Part shown: in pieces, positions 7,576 through 15,473 of the stretch
Numbering within the stretch: the first letter of the stretch is position 1
How the letters are laid out: the number at the start of each line of letters is the position of its first letter
Source: Paenibacillus sp. MSJ-34
Lineage (GTDB): Bacteria; Bacillota; Bacilli; Paenibacillales; Paenibacillaceae
Direction of reading: 5' to 3'
DNA: 64,000 bases
Assembly: GCF_018918005.1 (NCBI RefSeq)
Contig: NZ_JAHLPR010000010.1
Coordinates: forward strand, 1 to 64,000
Position numbers and translations under genes: made by a program
The notes under the pieces: model-generated
Told to the model about the DNA's origin: nothing
The model's database searches: none
Seen by the model: only the letters and a program-made list of their open reading frames with translations

Positions 7576-8502
7576 ATGGCGATATTTTTTCATATTTTGT
7601 TAACGAACGTGCTGCCGATGAGTGTGATGGTTGCGATTGGAATAGTGCTGCAGCGCGTTTTCTCGTTGGATATCAAAACATTGTCGAAACTGAATTTCTA
7701 TTTATTTTCCCCGGCCATTATTTTCGATTTATTGTACAGTACGGCGATATCGGCGCAATTGATCGGACAAGTTCTTTTCTTTTTCCTGCTGTTTATGGCG
7801 GCGCAATATCTATGCGTGGAATTGGTGATCAGGCTGAAAGGCTACAAGCAAGGGATGAAAGGCGCGATGCGCAACAGCGTCTTGTTCTATAATAGCGCCA
7901 ATTACGGCATTCCGCTGAATCAGCTTGCTTTCGGAGGCAATCCGTACACGCTCGGGATTCAAGTCATTATTATGATGATGCAGTCGCTCATACCGAACAC
8001 TTATGGAGTTTATACGGTCAACGCTCACAAGGCGGATACAAGACGGATATTGCGTACGATCGCGTCCATGCCGATCTTGTATGTCATTCCGCTTGCCTTT
8101 GCGCTGCGCGGTTTCCATGTTCCGATTCCGCAGTTTCTCTATACGCCGATCGATTATTTATCCAGCGCTTTTATCGGCATGGCGCTAACGACGCTTGGCG
8201 CTCAACTGGGCAATATGGAATGGCGTTTGGACCGCAAGCTCGCTGGGGATGTCGGCATCTCTTCCGCCTTACGGCTCGTTGTCGGGCCTTTGCTTGCCGC
8301 GTTGATCGTCTGGCTTATGGGATTGGATCGGATGATGGCCGCTGCGCTGATCGTCTCTTCGGCGGTTCCGACGTCGCTCAGCAGCGCGCTTCTGGCCGTC
8401 GAATTCGATAACGAAGAACAATTCGCCTCTCAATCGGTGTTTGTTTCGACGATATTGAGCATTGTGACGGTAACGGTCGTTATTTATTTGTTGCAAATGT
8501 AA
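7576..8502 (+). CDS. AEC-family transporter (auxin efflux carrier superfamily)
   Basis: A 308-residue integral membrane protein with about ten hydrophobic segments in two halves, the usual length of bacterial AEC permeases. Family features include the early FYLFSPAIIFDLL segment, a central NSANYGIPLNQLAFG (Asn-Gly-Pro motif of the first crossover) and SSAVPTSLSSALLAVEFD in the second crossover. AEC proteins carry organic acids such as malate or malonate, but the substrate cannot be read from sequence. I chose ATG at 7576 because it opens directly on the first membrane segment; an in-frame extension to 7459 would add an implausible basic leader. The ribosome site is weak. The gene stands alone after a terminator. 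Confidence 0.85.
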   Translation: MAIFFHILLTNVLPMSVMVAIGIVLQRVFSLDIKTLSKLNFYLFSPAIIFDLLYSTAISAQLIGQVLFFFLLFMAAQYLCVELVIRLKGYKQGMKGAMRNSVLFYNSANYGIPLNQLAFGGNPYTLGIQVIIMMMQSLIPNTYGVYTVNAHKADTRRILRTIASMPILYVIPLAFALRGFHVPIPQFLYTPIDYLSSAFIGMALTTLGAQLGNMEWRLDRKLAGDVGISSALRLVVGPLLAALIVWLMGLDRMMAAALIVSSAVPTSLSSALLAVEFDNEEQFASQSVFVSTILSIVTVTVVIYLLQM

Positions 8503-8602
8503 AAGAACGGACCGCTCTTGCAAAAAGTTCTACGGCCGTGAGAACAACGGGGCCGATGGCGAATACGATAATCATAAGACGCTTGAAGAAAGGAAGATCG
8601 CC

Positions 8603-9022
8603 ATGGGAAAATTGGTTCGCCGTTCCGGCCGCGATGAATTGACGGATTTCTTGCATCTTAATCGAGAAATGACCGGGGCGTTGCAGCAATTTATGCGAAG
8701 ATTCGATTCGTTTATCCGCGAATTGCAGCGTTTCTCGCCGCGTTTGCATGTGGAGGAGAACGAAAAGGCGTATTTATTAGAACTGCGGTTGCCCGGGATC
8801 GATCCGAAAGACATCGTGATCGAAAGAGACGAGCGGATGCTTACGTTCCGAAACAACCAATCGAATCGGATCGAGCGGAAGAATGCCGGCGCTTACGCCA
8901 TGTCGTATTCGCAGCAATCTTATCATCATACGTTTCCCCTGCCCCCTGATGCGGATCCCGGCAAATTGGCGAAGCGGAGCGTAGACGGCGCGCTGCAGCT
9001 TTATATTCCGAAACGAAAATGA
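8603..9022 (+). CDS. Small heat-shock protein, Hsp20/alpha-crystallin family
   Basis: A 139-residue ATP-independent chaperone-type protein. A helical N-terminal arm (residues 1-45, LTDFLHLNREMTGALQQFMR) precedes an alpha-crystallin domain starting at SPRLHVEENEKAYLLELRLPG and continuing through DPKDIVIERDERMLTF. The closing strand is SVDGALQLYIPKRK, where the family normally has the A-x-x-x-n-GvL motif (here G-A-L). The C-terminal extension is short and lacks a clear I-x-I/V motif, so the oligomeric state may be unusual. ATG at 8603 follows GAAAGGAAG. No CIRCE-type operator is seen upstream. Confidence 0.85.
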   Translation: MGKLVRRSGRDELTDFLHLNREMTGALQQFMRRFDSFIRELQRFSPRLHVEENEKAYLLELRLPGIDPKDIVIERDERMLTFRNNQSNRIERKNAGAYAMSYSQQSYHHTFPLPPDADPGKLAKRSVDGALQLYIPKRK

Positions 9023-9040
9023 CGCCCGGCAAGCCGGGCG
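9023..9040. terminator. GC-rich hairpin between convergent genes
   Basis: CGCCCGG-CAAG-CCGGGCG lies immediately after the Hsp20 stop codon and 19 bp before the end of the minus-strand TIGR03943 relic. No T-run follows on either strand, so it may stall or protect transcripts rather than terminate. Confidence 0.35.
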
Positions 9041-9058
9041 CATGCCAATGCCGGACGG

Positions 9059-10045
9059 TTAAGGTTTGAACAGAAACTGGTAGTCGGGATACACGTACGG
9101 GGATGCGAGCGCTGGAATCGGCTCGATCTTCGTCGCTTCCAATTTCACGATATCGTTATCCTCGTATTTCGATTTGCCGATAATGCCCGTTACTTTTACC
9201 CAATCGTCGGTTTTATATTTGGGCGCTTCGTCCAATTCGACCATGATGCCGAAGGCGGAAGCGTCGGCCGAGCAGCATTGCACCTCAAACCGGGTTACGG
9301 CAAACTGGTTCCGCTTCATCGATTCGTCGCGGTAGACGAAGCCGCTTAACTCCGCTGTTTTTCCTACAAACAAATCTTTGAAAATGTCGATTGCCGTAAT
9401 CGTCTCAATGAAGCCTTCTTCCGGAACGGATATGATGTCTTGCTTGTACAGCTTCATTCCCAGCTTCGCGAAATCTTCGTAAAATTCGTCGGCGACGAAC
9501 ATTTCCTTCAGCTTCTCGTCCCATGCGGCGCCGTCTGCAAGCGGGGAAGATGACATAGAGTCTTGCACCCCCAGGCCGCTAGTGCCGTTCGGTTTCGCAG
9601 GTTCTTCGATCGTTAGCGTTACTTGCTGCCGCATGCGTTCGGAGAGCGAATTCGTTTGGACGATACTTTGCCCGCTTCGCTGCATCTCGCCTTTGCTTAA
9701 ATTGACCCCCCTCTTGCTCGCCAGCGTACTGTCCAACAGCGCGTCGGGCAGCCCAAAGCCAAGCAGAAGGGGAAATAGAAACAGGGAGTAAGTACTGTCG
9801 TTTTCATCGGCGAAGACGGCGGCGGCTCGTTATGCCCACAGCCGCATGATCGATCATGTTGCTCGAATAAGGCTCGAATGCCCGAATATAGCTGGTATGC
9901 CGCGATAACGTAGAGGGCCATGGCGGACAGCTTTACATATAGCTGCATACGGGGCGCTATGTAATAAATCAGCGCGTCGTTTCGCACCAGATAGACGATA
10001 TAAGCCGCGAATCCTCCCCCTTCGGCGATTACTGTAATAATACAT
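9059..10045 (-). pseudogene. TIGR03943-family protein (YcgQ-like), frameshifted
   Basis: The family partners UPF0718 permeases. It has two N-terminal membrane segments, a short Cys/His linker and a C-terminal OB-fold-like domain. Here the front half reads AAYIVYLVRNDALIYYIAPR, then SCGCGHNEPPPSSPMKTTVLT in one frame. The rest continues in another frame as SLFLFPLLLGFGLPDALLDS, then 225 residues to the end (DIFKDLFVGKTAELSGFVYR, RFEVQCCSADAS, YPDYQFLFKP). The frames meet near 9795, needing a one-base change. The N-terminus also lacks a start in the right frame: an ATG at 10045 overlaps the permease end but shifts frame near 10005. Either the gene is decayed or the sequence has errors. Domain content is otherwise intact. 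Confidence 0.75.
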
Positions 10046-11072
10046 ATTGAAACAAAACGGAGCCGAGCGGTACGCTGACGATCAACAGGGCGGCGATCAA
10101 CAGTACGTACTTTTTTTTGAAAACGGACAGAAGCATCAACGTGCCCTTGAAATCGAGCATCGCGCCAAAGACAAGAAACGTCAGGATGGATCCGCCGGTG
10201 AACATCGAAGCGAACGAAGAGGCGACGAAAGCGTCCGATGTGGAGCATATCGATAATAGATAAGCGAAGCCCATCATAAAAAATTGCGAGCTCCATTCTC
10301 CTTGCCCGATCGCCAGGATGCTTTCTCTCGCCATAAACGTTTGAATGGCCGCGGTTATGAGCGCTCCCAGAATCAAGTACTTGCCCATCTCGAAAAATTC
10401 GTCCGAAGCGTGCCGCAGGACGGAGCTTAAGCTGCGGTCATGCTTATGTTCATGGCCGTGATTGCCGCAGGAGGCATGCGCGTGGGAGATTGCTCCGCGG
10501 TCAAGCCCGTTCGCCTGCGCCCCGCGGATGGCGAGATCGCTCTTGCGGACGAATTTATGTATGTACAGCCCGATAAATGCGGCGACGACAAAGGCAAGTC
10601 CCATGCGGGAGTACGCCATTTCGGGCTGCGAACGGAAAGCCATGAACGTCGAGGCGTATACGATCGGATTGATAATCGGACCCGCCAAGACGAACACCGT
10701 GGCCATATAAAGCGGCATGCCTTTGCGCAACAGGCGGCGGACGACGGGAATCATTCCGCACTCGCATATCGGAAAGACGATCCCAAGCAAGCATGCGAAC
10801 ACAATGCCCGGCAGCGGATGTTTGGGGATAAACCGGCTAATCGTCCGTTCGGAAACGAAGATATGCAGCAAAGAGGAGATGAATACGCCTAGCAGCACGA
10901 ACGGCAAAGCTTCCAGCAAAATGCTGATGAACATTACCTTAAACGATTGCACATGGGCGCTCTCCGCCGCGGGACGGCCGACCGCATCCCAATTCAATAC
11001 AATAACGGTGAAAAAGGCGGCGATCCATATAAGCATAAACAGTGCGCGATTGCTGATCGTTCGAATAAGCAC
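10029..11072 (-). CDS. UPF0718 (YcgR/YraQ-type) permease with His-rich loop
   Basis: A 347-residue membrane protein of the permease family PF03773. It has eight or so hydrophobic segments in two halves, with the signature FPICECGMIPVVRRLLRKG in the first half and LLSICSTSDAFVASSF in the second. Between the halves lies a His/Cys-rich cytoplasmic loop, HAHASCGNHGHEHKHD, that could bind a metal ion. Family members pair with TIGR03943 proteins, and here that partner (frameshifted) lies immediately downstream with overlap. Transport of a metal or oxyanion is often suggested but not established. GTG at 11072 is supported by AGGAGGT seven bases upstream. A TTGACA promoter with two palindromes precedes it. 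Confidence 0.85.
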   Translation of the reverse strand: MLIRTISNRALFMLIWIAAFFTVIVLNWDAVGRPAAESAHVQSFKVMFISILLEALPFVLLGVFISSLLHIFVSERTISRFIPKHPLPGIVFACLLGIVFPICECGMIPVVRRLLRKGMPLYMATVFVLAGPIINPIVYASTFMAFRSQPEMAYSRMGLAFVVAAFIGLYIHKFVRKSDLAIRGAQANGLDRGAISHAHASCGNHGHEHKHDRSLSSVLRHASDEFFEMGKYLILGALITAAIQTFMARESILAIGQGEWSSQFFMMGFAYLLSICSTSDAFVASSFASMFTGGSILTFLVFGAMLDFKGTLMLLSVFKKKYVLLIAALLIVSVPLGSVLFQYVLLQ

Positions 11073-11086
11073 GGGTACCTCCTGAA

Positions 11087-11134
11087 ATTAGTCTAATACT
11101 CTATAATATAGAAATAGAATGGACAACATGTCAA
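11087..11134 (-). promoter_or_regulatory. Promoter with operator-like palindromes for the UPF0718 permease
   Basis: On the minus strand: TTGACA (11129-11134), 18-bp spacer, TATATT (11105-11110). The -10 region lies inside the palindrome TCTATA-T-TATAGA (11100-11112), and a second palindrome ATTAG-A-CTAAT follows at 11087-11097. The overlap with the -10 box suggests repressor binding; the regulator is not identifiable. Confidence 0.6.
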
Positions 11135-11225
11135 CTTATTCGTAAAAATTACGTTTTATTTTTCCAGCGAATTTTTTGTTTTCATCGTTGGCGGAAGGAC
11201 TTACAATAGTAGAGAGGTGAAAGCA

Positions 11226-11852
11226 GTGAACGACAACGATATGTTGCAATTCGAACGGCAGTGTCGGGAAGAAGGATATGCGCACATTGCCGGGATCGAC
11301 GAAGTAGGCAGAGGCTGCCTGTTCGGCGACGTTGTGGCCGCGGCCGTCATTTTGCCGCCCGGCTTGGAGATCGAAGGCATCGACGATTCGAAAAAATTGA
11401 CAGATAAAAAACGAGAAGCGCTCTACGATATTATTATTGAACGGGCGGCGGCCTTCTCCGTCGCGCGTGTCGACGCGGCGACGATTGACCGCATCAATAT
11501 TAAACAAGCCGCGCGGTTGGCGATGAAATACGCGGTGCAAGGGCTTGAAGTTGCGCCGGATTACTTGCTGGTGGATGCGGAGAAGATCGATAGCGACATA
11601 CCGCAAATGCCGATCATTAAAGGCGACGCCCGCTCGCAATCGATCGCTGCCGCTTCCATCGTGGCGAAGGTGACGCGGGACAGGCTTTGCACCGATCAAT
11701 GGGATGCGATGTATCCGGAATACGGAATCGCCATACATAAAGGCTACGCGACGAAATTTCACCGCGAGCAGTTATTGATTCACGGCCCCAGCCCGCTGCA
11801 CAGGCAATCCTTTCTGAAAAACTTGTTCGTCGTGCAGCAGGAACTGTTTTAG
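11226..11852 (+). CDS. rnhB: Ribonuclease HII
   Basis: The 208-residue enzyme cleaves RNA in RNA-DNA hybrids and starts ribonucleotide removal from DNA. All four metal-binding acids are visible: Asp25 and Glu26 in GIDEVGRG, Asp117 in YLLVDAEKI and Asp134 in IKGDARSQSIAAASIVAKV. The usual GRGPLAGPV stretch is replaced by GRGCLFGDV. I chose GTG at 11226, six bases after AGAGGTG; a GTG at 11217 overlaps that ribosome site and an ATG at 11241 would also keep the active site. The gene faces away from the permease and begins the rnhB-ylqG-ylqH-yraN series known from Bacillus. Confidence 0.93.
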   Translation: MNDNDMLQFERQCREEGYAHIAGIDEVGRGCLFGDVVAAAVILPPGLEIEGIDDSKKLTDKKREALYDIIIERAAAFSVARVDAATIDRINIKQAARLAMKYAVQGLEVAPDYLLVDAEKIDSDIPQMPIIKGDARSQSIAAASIVAKVTRDRLCTDQWDAMYPEYGIAIHKGYATKFHREQLLIHGPSPLHRQSFLKNLFVVQQELF

Positions 11853-12281
11853 AAGGATGAGGGCTCGGAGCCCGTGCCGCAAAGGTTTATTTTTGCTGCG
11901 CAAAGGCCGATAAATACAGTAAAGCGTTATGCTTCATGCTTAAGGACGCTCCCACTGGATTTCATGAAGTAAAAAAGTATGAAATCGTCGGTTTTTGCCG
12001 GTTTGATTGGAATGTATCCATTCAAATGGTTACGATTTCGATCTCAAAGATCATTTCACGCATATTTTGTTGGATGAAATCCAATGGAACGCAGTAAAGC
12101 CGGCTTAAATGCGACAAAACAATGGATGAAATCCAATGGTTTTCAATTCGGTGAGACTGTTGGGGAGGGGGATGATTTCGCCTTCACCATTTTAGCAAAG
12201 GTTCCCCGCCTTCCATTCCTCATTCCCTTAGGAAAGAAATGTATTGATGTTTTATATTGCAAGTTGCAGGAGTTGATGCAG
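11853..12281. repeat. Gene-free spacer with repeated palindromes before the FliK-like gene
   Basis: This 430-bp spacer has no convincing gene. It holds two copies of a 16-18 bp palindromic element, TTGGAT-GAA-ATCCAA followed by TGG, at 12070-12087 and 12122-12139, 52 bp apart. Related pieces are ACTGGATTTCAT near 11955 and CCATT-CA-AATGG near 12016. A short hairpin GGGCT-CGG-AGCCC occurs just after rnhB. The paired, evenly spaced palindromes look like operator sites or a small repeat family. Confidence 0.45.
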
Positions 12282-14144
12282 GTGAATATCGGACAAATGA
12301 TGCGCGGTTTGCTGGGCGAAACGAAGGCGGCGGAAGGAAAGCAGCTGGAGCTGCGCTCCGGGCAAGTCGTGCGGGGAGTCGTCATGCAAGTGTCGGACGA
12401 CGGACAGGAAGCGCTGCTGAATATTAACGGCGTTCAGGTCAGAGCGAAGATCGAGGCGCCGCTTACGCCGGGACAAACGACATGGCTGCAAGTTCAGCCG
12501 GAATCGATGAACGGGCTGATCGTTATGAAACCGCTGGAACTGTCGCCGTATTTTCCGGTCGCGGAGCATTCGCTCGCGGAATTGTTGAAATCGTTCGGCT
12601 TACCGGACCAAAAATGGGCAAGAGACCTTGTACAGCAAATGCAAATGAACGGAATCGCGCTTACGAAACAAAATATCGACGCGCTGAAGCCGATAGCCGC
12701 GCAGCAGCCTCAAGGAATCGCGGACGGAGAATGGTTTCAGGCGGCGGCGGTGGCGTTGAAGCGCGGACTGCCGCTAACGCAGGAGACGGTTCGCGCCTTG
12801 CATCAGGCGTTGTTCGGCAAGCCGCTGCATCAATTGCTAACGGCGCTGCAGACGGCGCTATCGGAAGCGGCGGCGGCCAGCGGCGGCGGCAGCCGCGATA
12901 CGGCTGCGCTCCTGCAGCCGGGAGCGAGCGTGCCGCCGCAAGCCGGCGAAGCCGCACCTGCGCCTGCGCCGCGCGGCGGCCAAGCCGCACCGCTCGCCGC
13001 AGGCGCAGGTGCGGCCCAGGGCGCGAACGCGCCGGCCGTCACGGCCGCCGGCGCGCGCGCCACGGCAACGCCGCAGTTGCTGGCGCAGGCTGCTGCGGCG
13101 TTGCAAGAGCTGGCCGCGGCGCTGCCGCACGCGGCCGAAACGGCGCTCCCCGCACGCGGGGGAGCGCCCGGGGGCGCGGCCGGCATGGCCGCCGCGCCTG
13201 ATGCTGCTGCGCGCGCAGCGCAGCAGCCGGTATCGCCGCAGCCGCCGGCAGCGGCTGCGGAGCAACAGGCGGCGCCCGCACCGGCGCCGCAAGCTGCGGC
13301 GGCGACGAATGCCGCCGCCGCGCAGCCCGATCAGGCTTCGCCATGGATCGGGCGCATGTTGAAGCTGCTCGGCGTCGAGCATGAGCAGCTTGCGTGGAAA
13401 CAGATCGACGGCTCCGCATCGAAAGCGTCGATTCAGCCGCAGCCGCAGGCGATGTCCCATACGCCTGCCGCCGCGGCAGCGCGCGAGTCCGCCGCTGAGC
13501 CGTTCAAGGCGGACGTGCAGACGCAAACGCCTCTTCCGAACATCAATGCTATGCCCACCGCCACAAGCGGCGCCGCCATTCATGATTCGCTGAAGAGCGT
13601 GCTGCTGCAACTGGCGCAAGCGGAGGATGCGCCCCCGGCGTTAAGGGAAACGGCGCAGCAAATCGTCCAACAGATTACCGGCCAGCAGTTGCTGATGACA
13701 GGCGACCGAGCCGCTCATTTTGCGCATGTCAGCTTGTTCATCCCGTTTCAGGACGCCGATGGCGGGCAAACGGCAACCGTACATATTCAAGCGCGCACAA
13801 GCAAGCGCGGCGAACTGGACGCGAATAACTGCCGACTCTGGTTCGATTTGGACATGCATACCCTAGGCAGAACGATCGCCGACGTGCATGTCGTCGACAA
13901 AATCGTCAGCCTGAAACTGCATAATGACAACCCGTGGCTCGGACCATTGGTGGAAGAGCATCGGTTGGAAATTGCCCAATCGCTTGAAGGCGCCGGTTAC
14001 CAGCTGCTCTCGCTCGCAACGGCTCCAGTTCCGCACACTCCGCATGCGGAAGAGGCTCAAGCCGCCGATCCGCCGTTCGTCCTGCAGTCCAAGGCGGCCG
14101 CATACAGTCCGCCTTCTTATAAAGGGGTGGATGTCCGCGTATGA
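12282..14144 (+). CDS. FliK-like hook-length-control-domain protein (YlqG type)
   Basis: About 620 residues. The N-terminal 190 residues hold a folded region (GQMMRGLLGETKAAEGKQLE, then a beta segment RSGQVVRGVVMQVSDDGQEA). A central stretch of roughly 200 residues is nearly all Ala, Pro, Gln and Gly and very GC-rich. The last 180 residues (VSLFIPFQDADGGQTATVHI, LWFDLDMHTLGRTIADVHVV, AGYQLLSLATAP) resemble the C-terminal domain of FliK. FliK measures the hook and switches export specificity through FlhB; a stand-alone FlhB C-domain follows with a 4-bp overlap, which supports a shared role. The start is GTG 12282 or ATG 12276 behind CAGGAG; the upstream extension is unlikely. Confidence 0.7.
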   Translation: MNIGQMMRGLLGETKAAEGKQLELRSGQVVRGVVMQVSDDGQEALLNINGVQVRAKIEAPLTPGQTTWLQVQPESMNGLIVMKPLELSPYFPVAEHSLAELLKSFGLPDQKWARDLVQQMQMNGIALTKQNIDALKPIAAQQPQGIADGEWFQAAAVALKRGLPLTQETVRALHQALFGKPLHQLLTALQTALSEAAAASGGGSRDTAALLQPGASVPPQAGEAAPAPAPRGGQAAPLAAGAGAAQGANAPAVTAAGARATATPQLLAQAAAALQELAAALPHAAETALPARGGAPGGAAGMAAAPDAAARAAQQPVSPQPPAAAAEQQAAPAPAPQAAAATNAAAAQPDQASPWIGRMLKLLGVEHEQLAWKQIDGSASKASIQPQPQAMSHTPAAAAARESAAEPFKADVQTQTPLPNINAMPTATSGAAIHDSLKSVLLQLAQAEDAPPALRETAQQIVQQITGQQLLMTGDRAAHFAHVSLFIPFQDADGGQTATVHIQARTSKRGELDANNCRLWFDLDMHTLGRTIADVHVVDKIVSLKLHNDNPWLGPLVEEHRLEIAQSLEGAGYQLLSLATAPVPHTPHAEEAQAADPPFVLQSKAAAYSPPSYKGVDVRV

Positions 14145-14455
14145 ACCGGCTCAACCGAACGGGCGAAGAGAAAACGAACTACCGGCGAAAAGCGGTCGCG
14201 CTGAAGTACGAACCGGAGAAGGGCGAAGCCCCGACGGTCGTGGCCAAAGGGAGAGGGCTTGTCGCCCAAGCGATTCTGGACAAAGCGAAGGAGAGCGGCG
14301 TGCCGATCCAGGAAGACGCCTCGCTCGTCGAAGTTCTCTCCAAAATCGATCTCGATCAACAAATTCCGCCTGAATTATACCAACTCGTTGCGGAGATTCT
14401 CACCTTCATTTACCGATCGGACCGGCGGGCGAGAGGGATGACGACGGATGAATAA
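14141..14455 (+). CDS. Stand-alone FlhB C-terminal-domain protein (YlqH type)
   Basis: The 104-residue protein matches the cytoplasmic part of FlhB after the cleavage site: AVALKYEPEKGEAPTVVAKG, VPIQEDASLVEVLSKIDLD and IPPELYQLVAEILTFIYRSD. It has no membrane segments and no NPTH autocleavage motif (the region begins RRKAVALKYE). The same arrangement, a FliK-like gene then ylqH, is known between rnhB and sucC in Bacillus. It may act as a decoy or accessory for the flagellar export gate, or in another export process; function is unproven. Its ATGA overlaps the previous stop and its end overlaps yraN by 8 bp, indicating translational coupling. Confidence 0.85.
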   Translation: MNRLNRTGEEKTNYRRKAVALKYEPEKGEAPTVVAKGRGLVAQAILDKAKESGVPIQEDASLVEVLSKIDLDQQIPPELYQLVAEILTFIYRSDRRARGMTTDE

Positions 14456-14807
14456 AAAGGAACTGGGACTTGCCGCGGAAAGATTGGCGGAACAATACTT
14501 AACGGAAAAAGGATACCGCATCGTTCGCCGCAATTGGCGTTGCCGCAGCGGCGAGATCGATTTGATCGTTCTGGACGGAAACGCGCTAGTTTTCGTCGAG
14601 GTGCGAAGCCGCAGCGGCGTTACGCGCTTCGGAACAGCCGCGGAATCCGTCACCGAACGCAAGCAGAGGCAGGTTCGCGCAACGGCCGAAGTGTATTTGT
14701 ACCGGGAGCGGCAAACGGAACGAACCGTTCGTTTCGACGTCGTCACCGTATTGTTTCAGCCAGGCGGTTCCGTTAAAGAAATCGTCCATTGGCCGAACGC
14801 GTTTTAA
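14448..14807 (+). CDS. yraN: UPF0102 family protein YraN (nuclease-fold)
   Basis: A 119-residue protein with an endonuclease-like fold: LAAERLAEQYLTEKGYRIV, then NWRCRSGEIDLIVLDGN and LVFVEVRSR. These show the conserved E, D and E-x-K/R pattern of Holliday-junction-resolvase-like folds, here with E-V-R in place of the usual E-V-K. The biochemical role is unsettled. The gene is coupled to ylqH by overlap, closing the rnhB-to-yraN set. The C-terminus FDVVTVLFQPG-GSVKEIVHWPNAF is typical of the family. Length is normal. Confidence 0.92.
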   Translation: MNKKELGLAAERLAEQYLTEKGYRIVRRNWRCRSGEIDLIVLDGNALVFVEVRSRSGVTRFGTAAESVTERKQRQVRATAEVYLYRERQTERTVRFDVVTVLFQPGGSVKEIVHWPNAF

Positions 14808-14893
14808 CTGCAATACAACTGATAAATTTCCGTCGTCCGCATGTCGCCTCTAATTCGAAATGGCGAATCCAATAACCTCTAAGCGCGAAAAAC

Positions 14894-14902
14894 TGCTATA
14901 AT
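14894..14902 (+). promoter_or_regulatory. Extended -10 promoter for yqkE
   Basis: TGCTATAAT (14894-14902) is a perfect extended -10 element, about 24 bp before the start codon; no clear -35 box is seen. Confidence 0.55.
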
Positions 14903-14925
14903 GTGGGGGAAACGGAGTTGATTTT

Positions 14926-15186
14926 ATGGCCAAAAAAAGAAAACAGGAAGCGGCCGTCAAGCCGCAGGCGGCGGATAAACCGGCCACCCTTAAAGATCTT
15001 TTGAGCAGCGAGGTGCTGCATAAGCTGAAGCAGCAGTCGGAAGAACTAAAAGCCGAGCAGCGGATGCAAAAGGAGGCTGAACTGAAAAAAGAGGAGGAAG
15101 CGCGCAAAGCCGAGCAGAAACGCCGGGAGAACGATTTTTCCTATTTGCTTGAACATAGCGACACGGACTGGAAGAAATATAAATGA
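14926..15186 (+). CDS. YqkE-family small charged protein (DUF3886)
   Basis: A protein of 86 residues dominated by Lys, Glu, Gln and Ala. The body is a predicted long coiled coil (SEELKAEQRMQKEAELKKEE). The ends match YqkE-type proteins: KPATLKDLLSSEVLHKLK near the front and FSYLLEHSDTDWKKYK at the end. The function is unknown; no membrane segment or signal is present. The gene has its own extended -10 promoter and a strong terminator, so it is monocistronic. Confidence 0.75.
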   Translation: MAKKRKQEAAVKPQAADKPATLKDLLSSEVLHKLKQQSEELKAEQRMQKEAELKKEEEARKAEQKRRENDFSYLLEHSDTDWKKYK

Positions 15187-15196
15187 CGGAGAGAAG

Positions 15197-15220
15197 AAGC
15201 TGCCAGCCAGGCGGCTTTTT
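15197..15220 (+). terminator. Terminator after yqkE
   Basis: AAGCTGCC (15197-15204), loop AGCCA, GGCGGCTT (15210-15217), with T-run to 15220; one G-T pair in the stem. Confidence 0.9.
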
Positions 15221-15473
15221 GAATTTCCGGCGCATGCCGAGTTAGGACGTTCTCGAACAGAACGCTTTGTAAGCTGGTTGAAGGATTGTCATGGGGGAAG
15301 GATACGATCGTTTTTCCTTTCTTCTGTCGAAATCCCCTTCATTCAGGGACCCAGTTCGGCCAAAGGATCCGGATCCGTTACCGCATATATCCCCAACAGT
15401 CAGCCGTCCCTTTTACTACACTAGAGGTCTTCGATACAGATGCCATAGCCATATAAGGCATCGCGAGAGGTGT

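Noticed and set aside
11880-11925. Resemblance to a cyclic-di-GMP riboswitch (two GCAAAGG-type motifs)
   Set aside because: The paired stems and tetraloop/receptor elements needed for the fold are not present.
12480-13620. Several long overlapping reading frames on both strands inside the FliK-like gene
   Set aside because: They are Arg/Ala/Gly-rich shadows of a very GC-rich linker and lack starts with ribosome sites.
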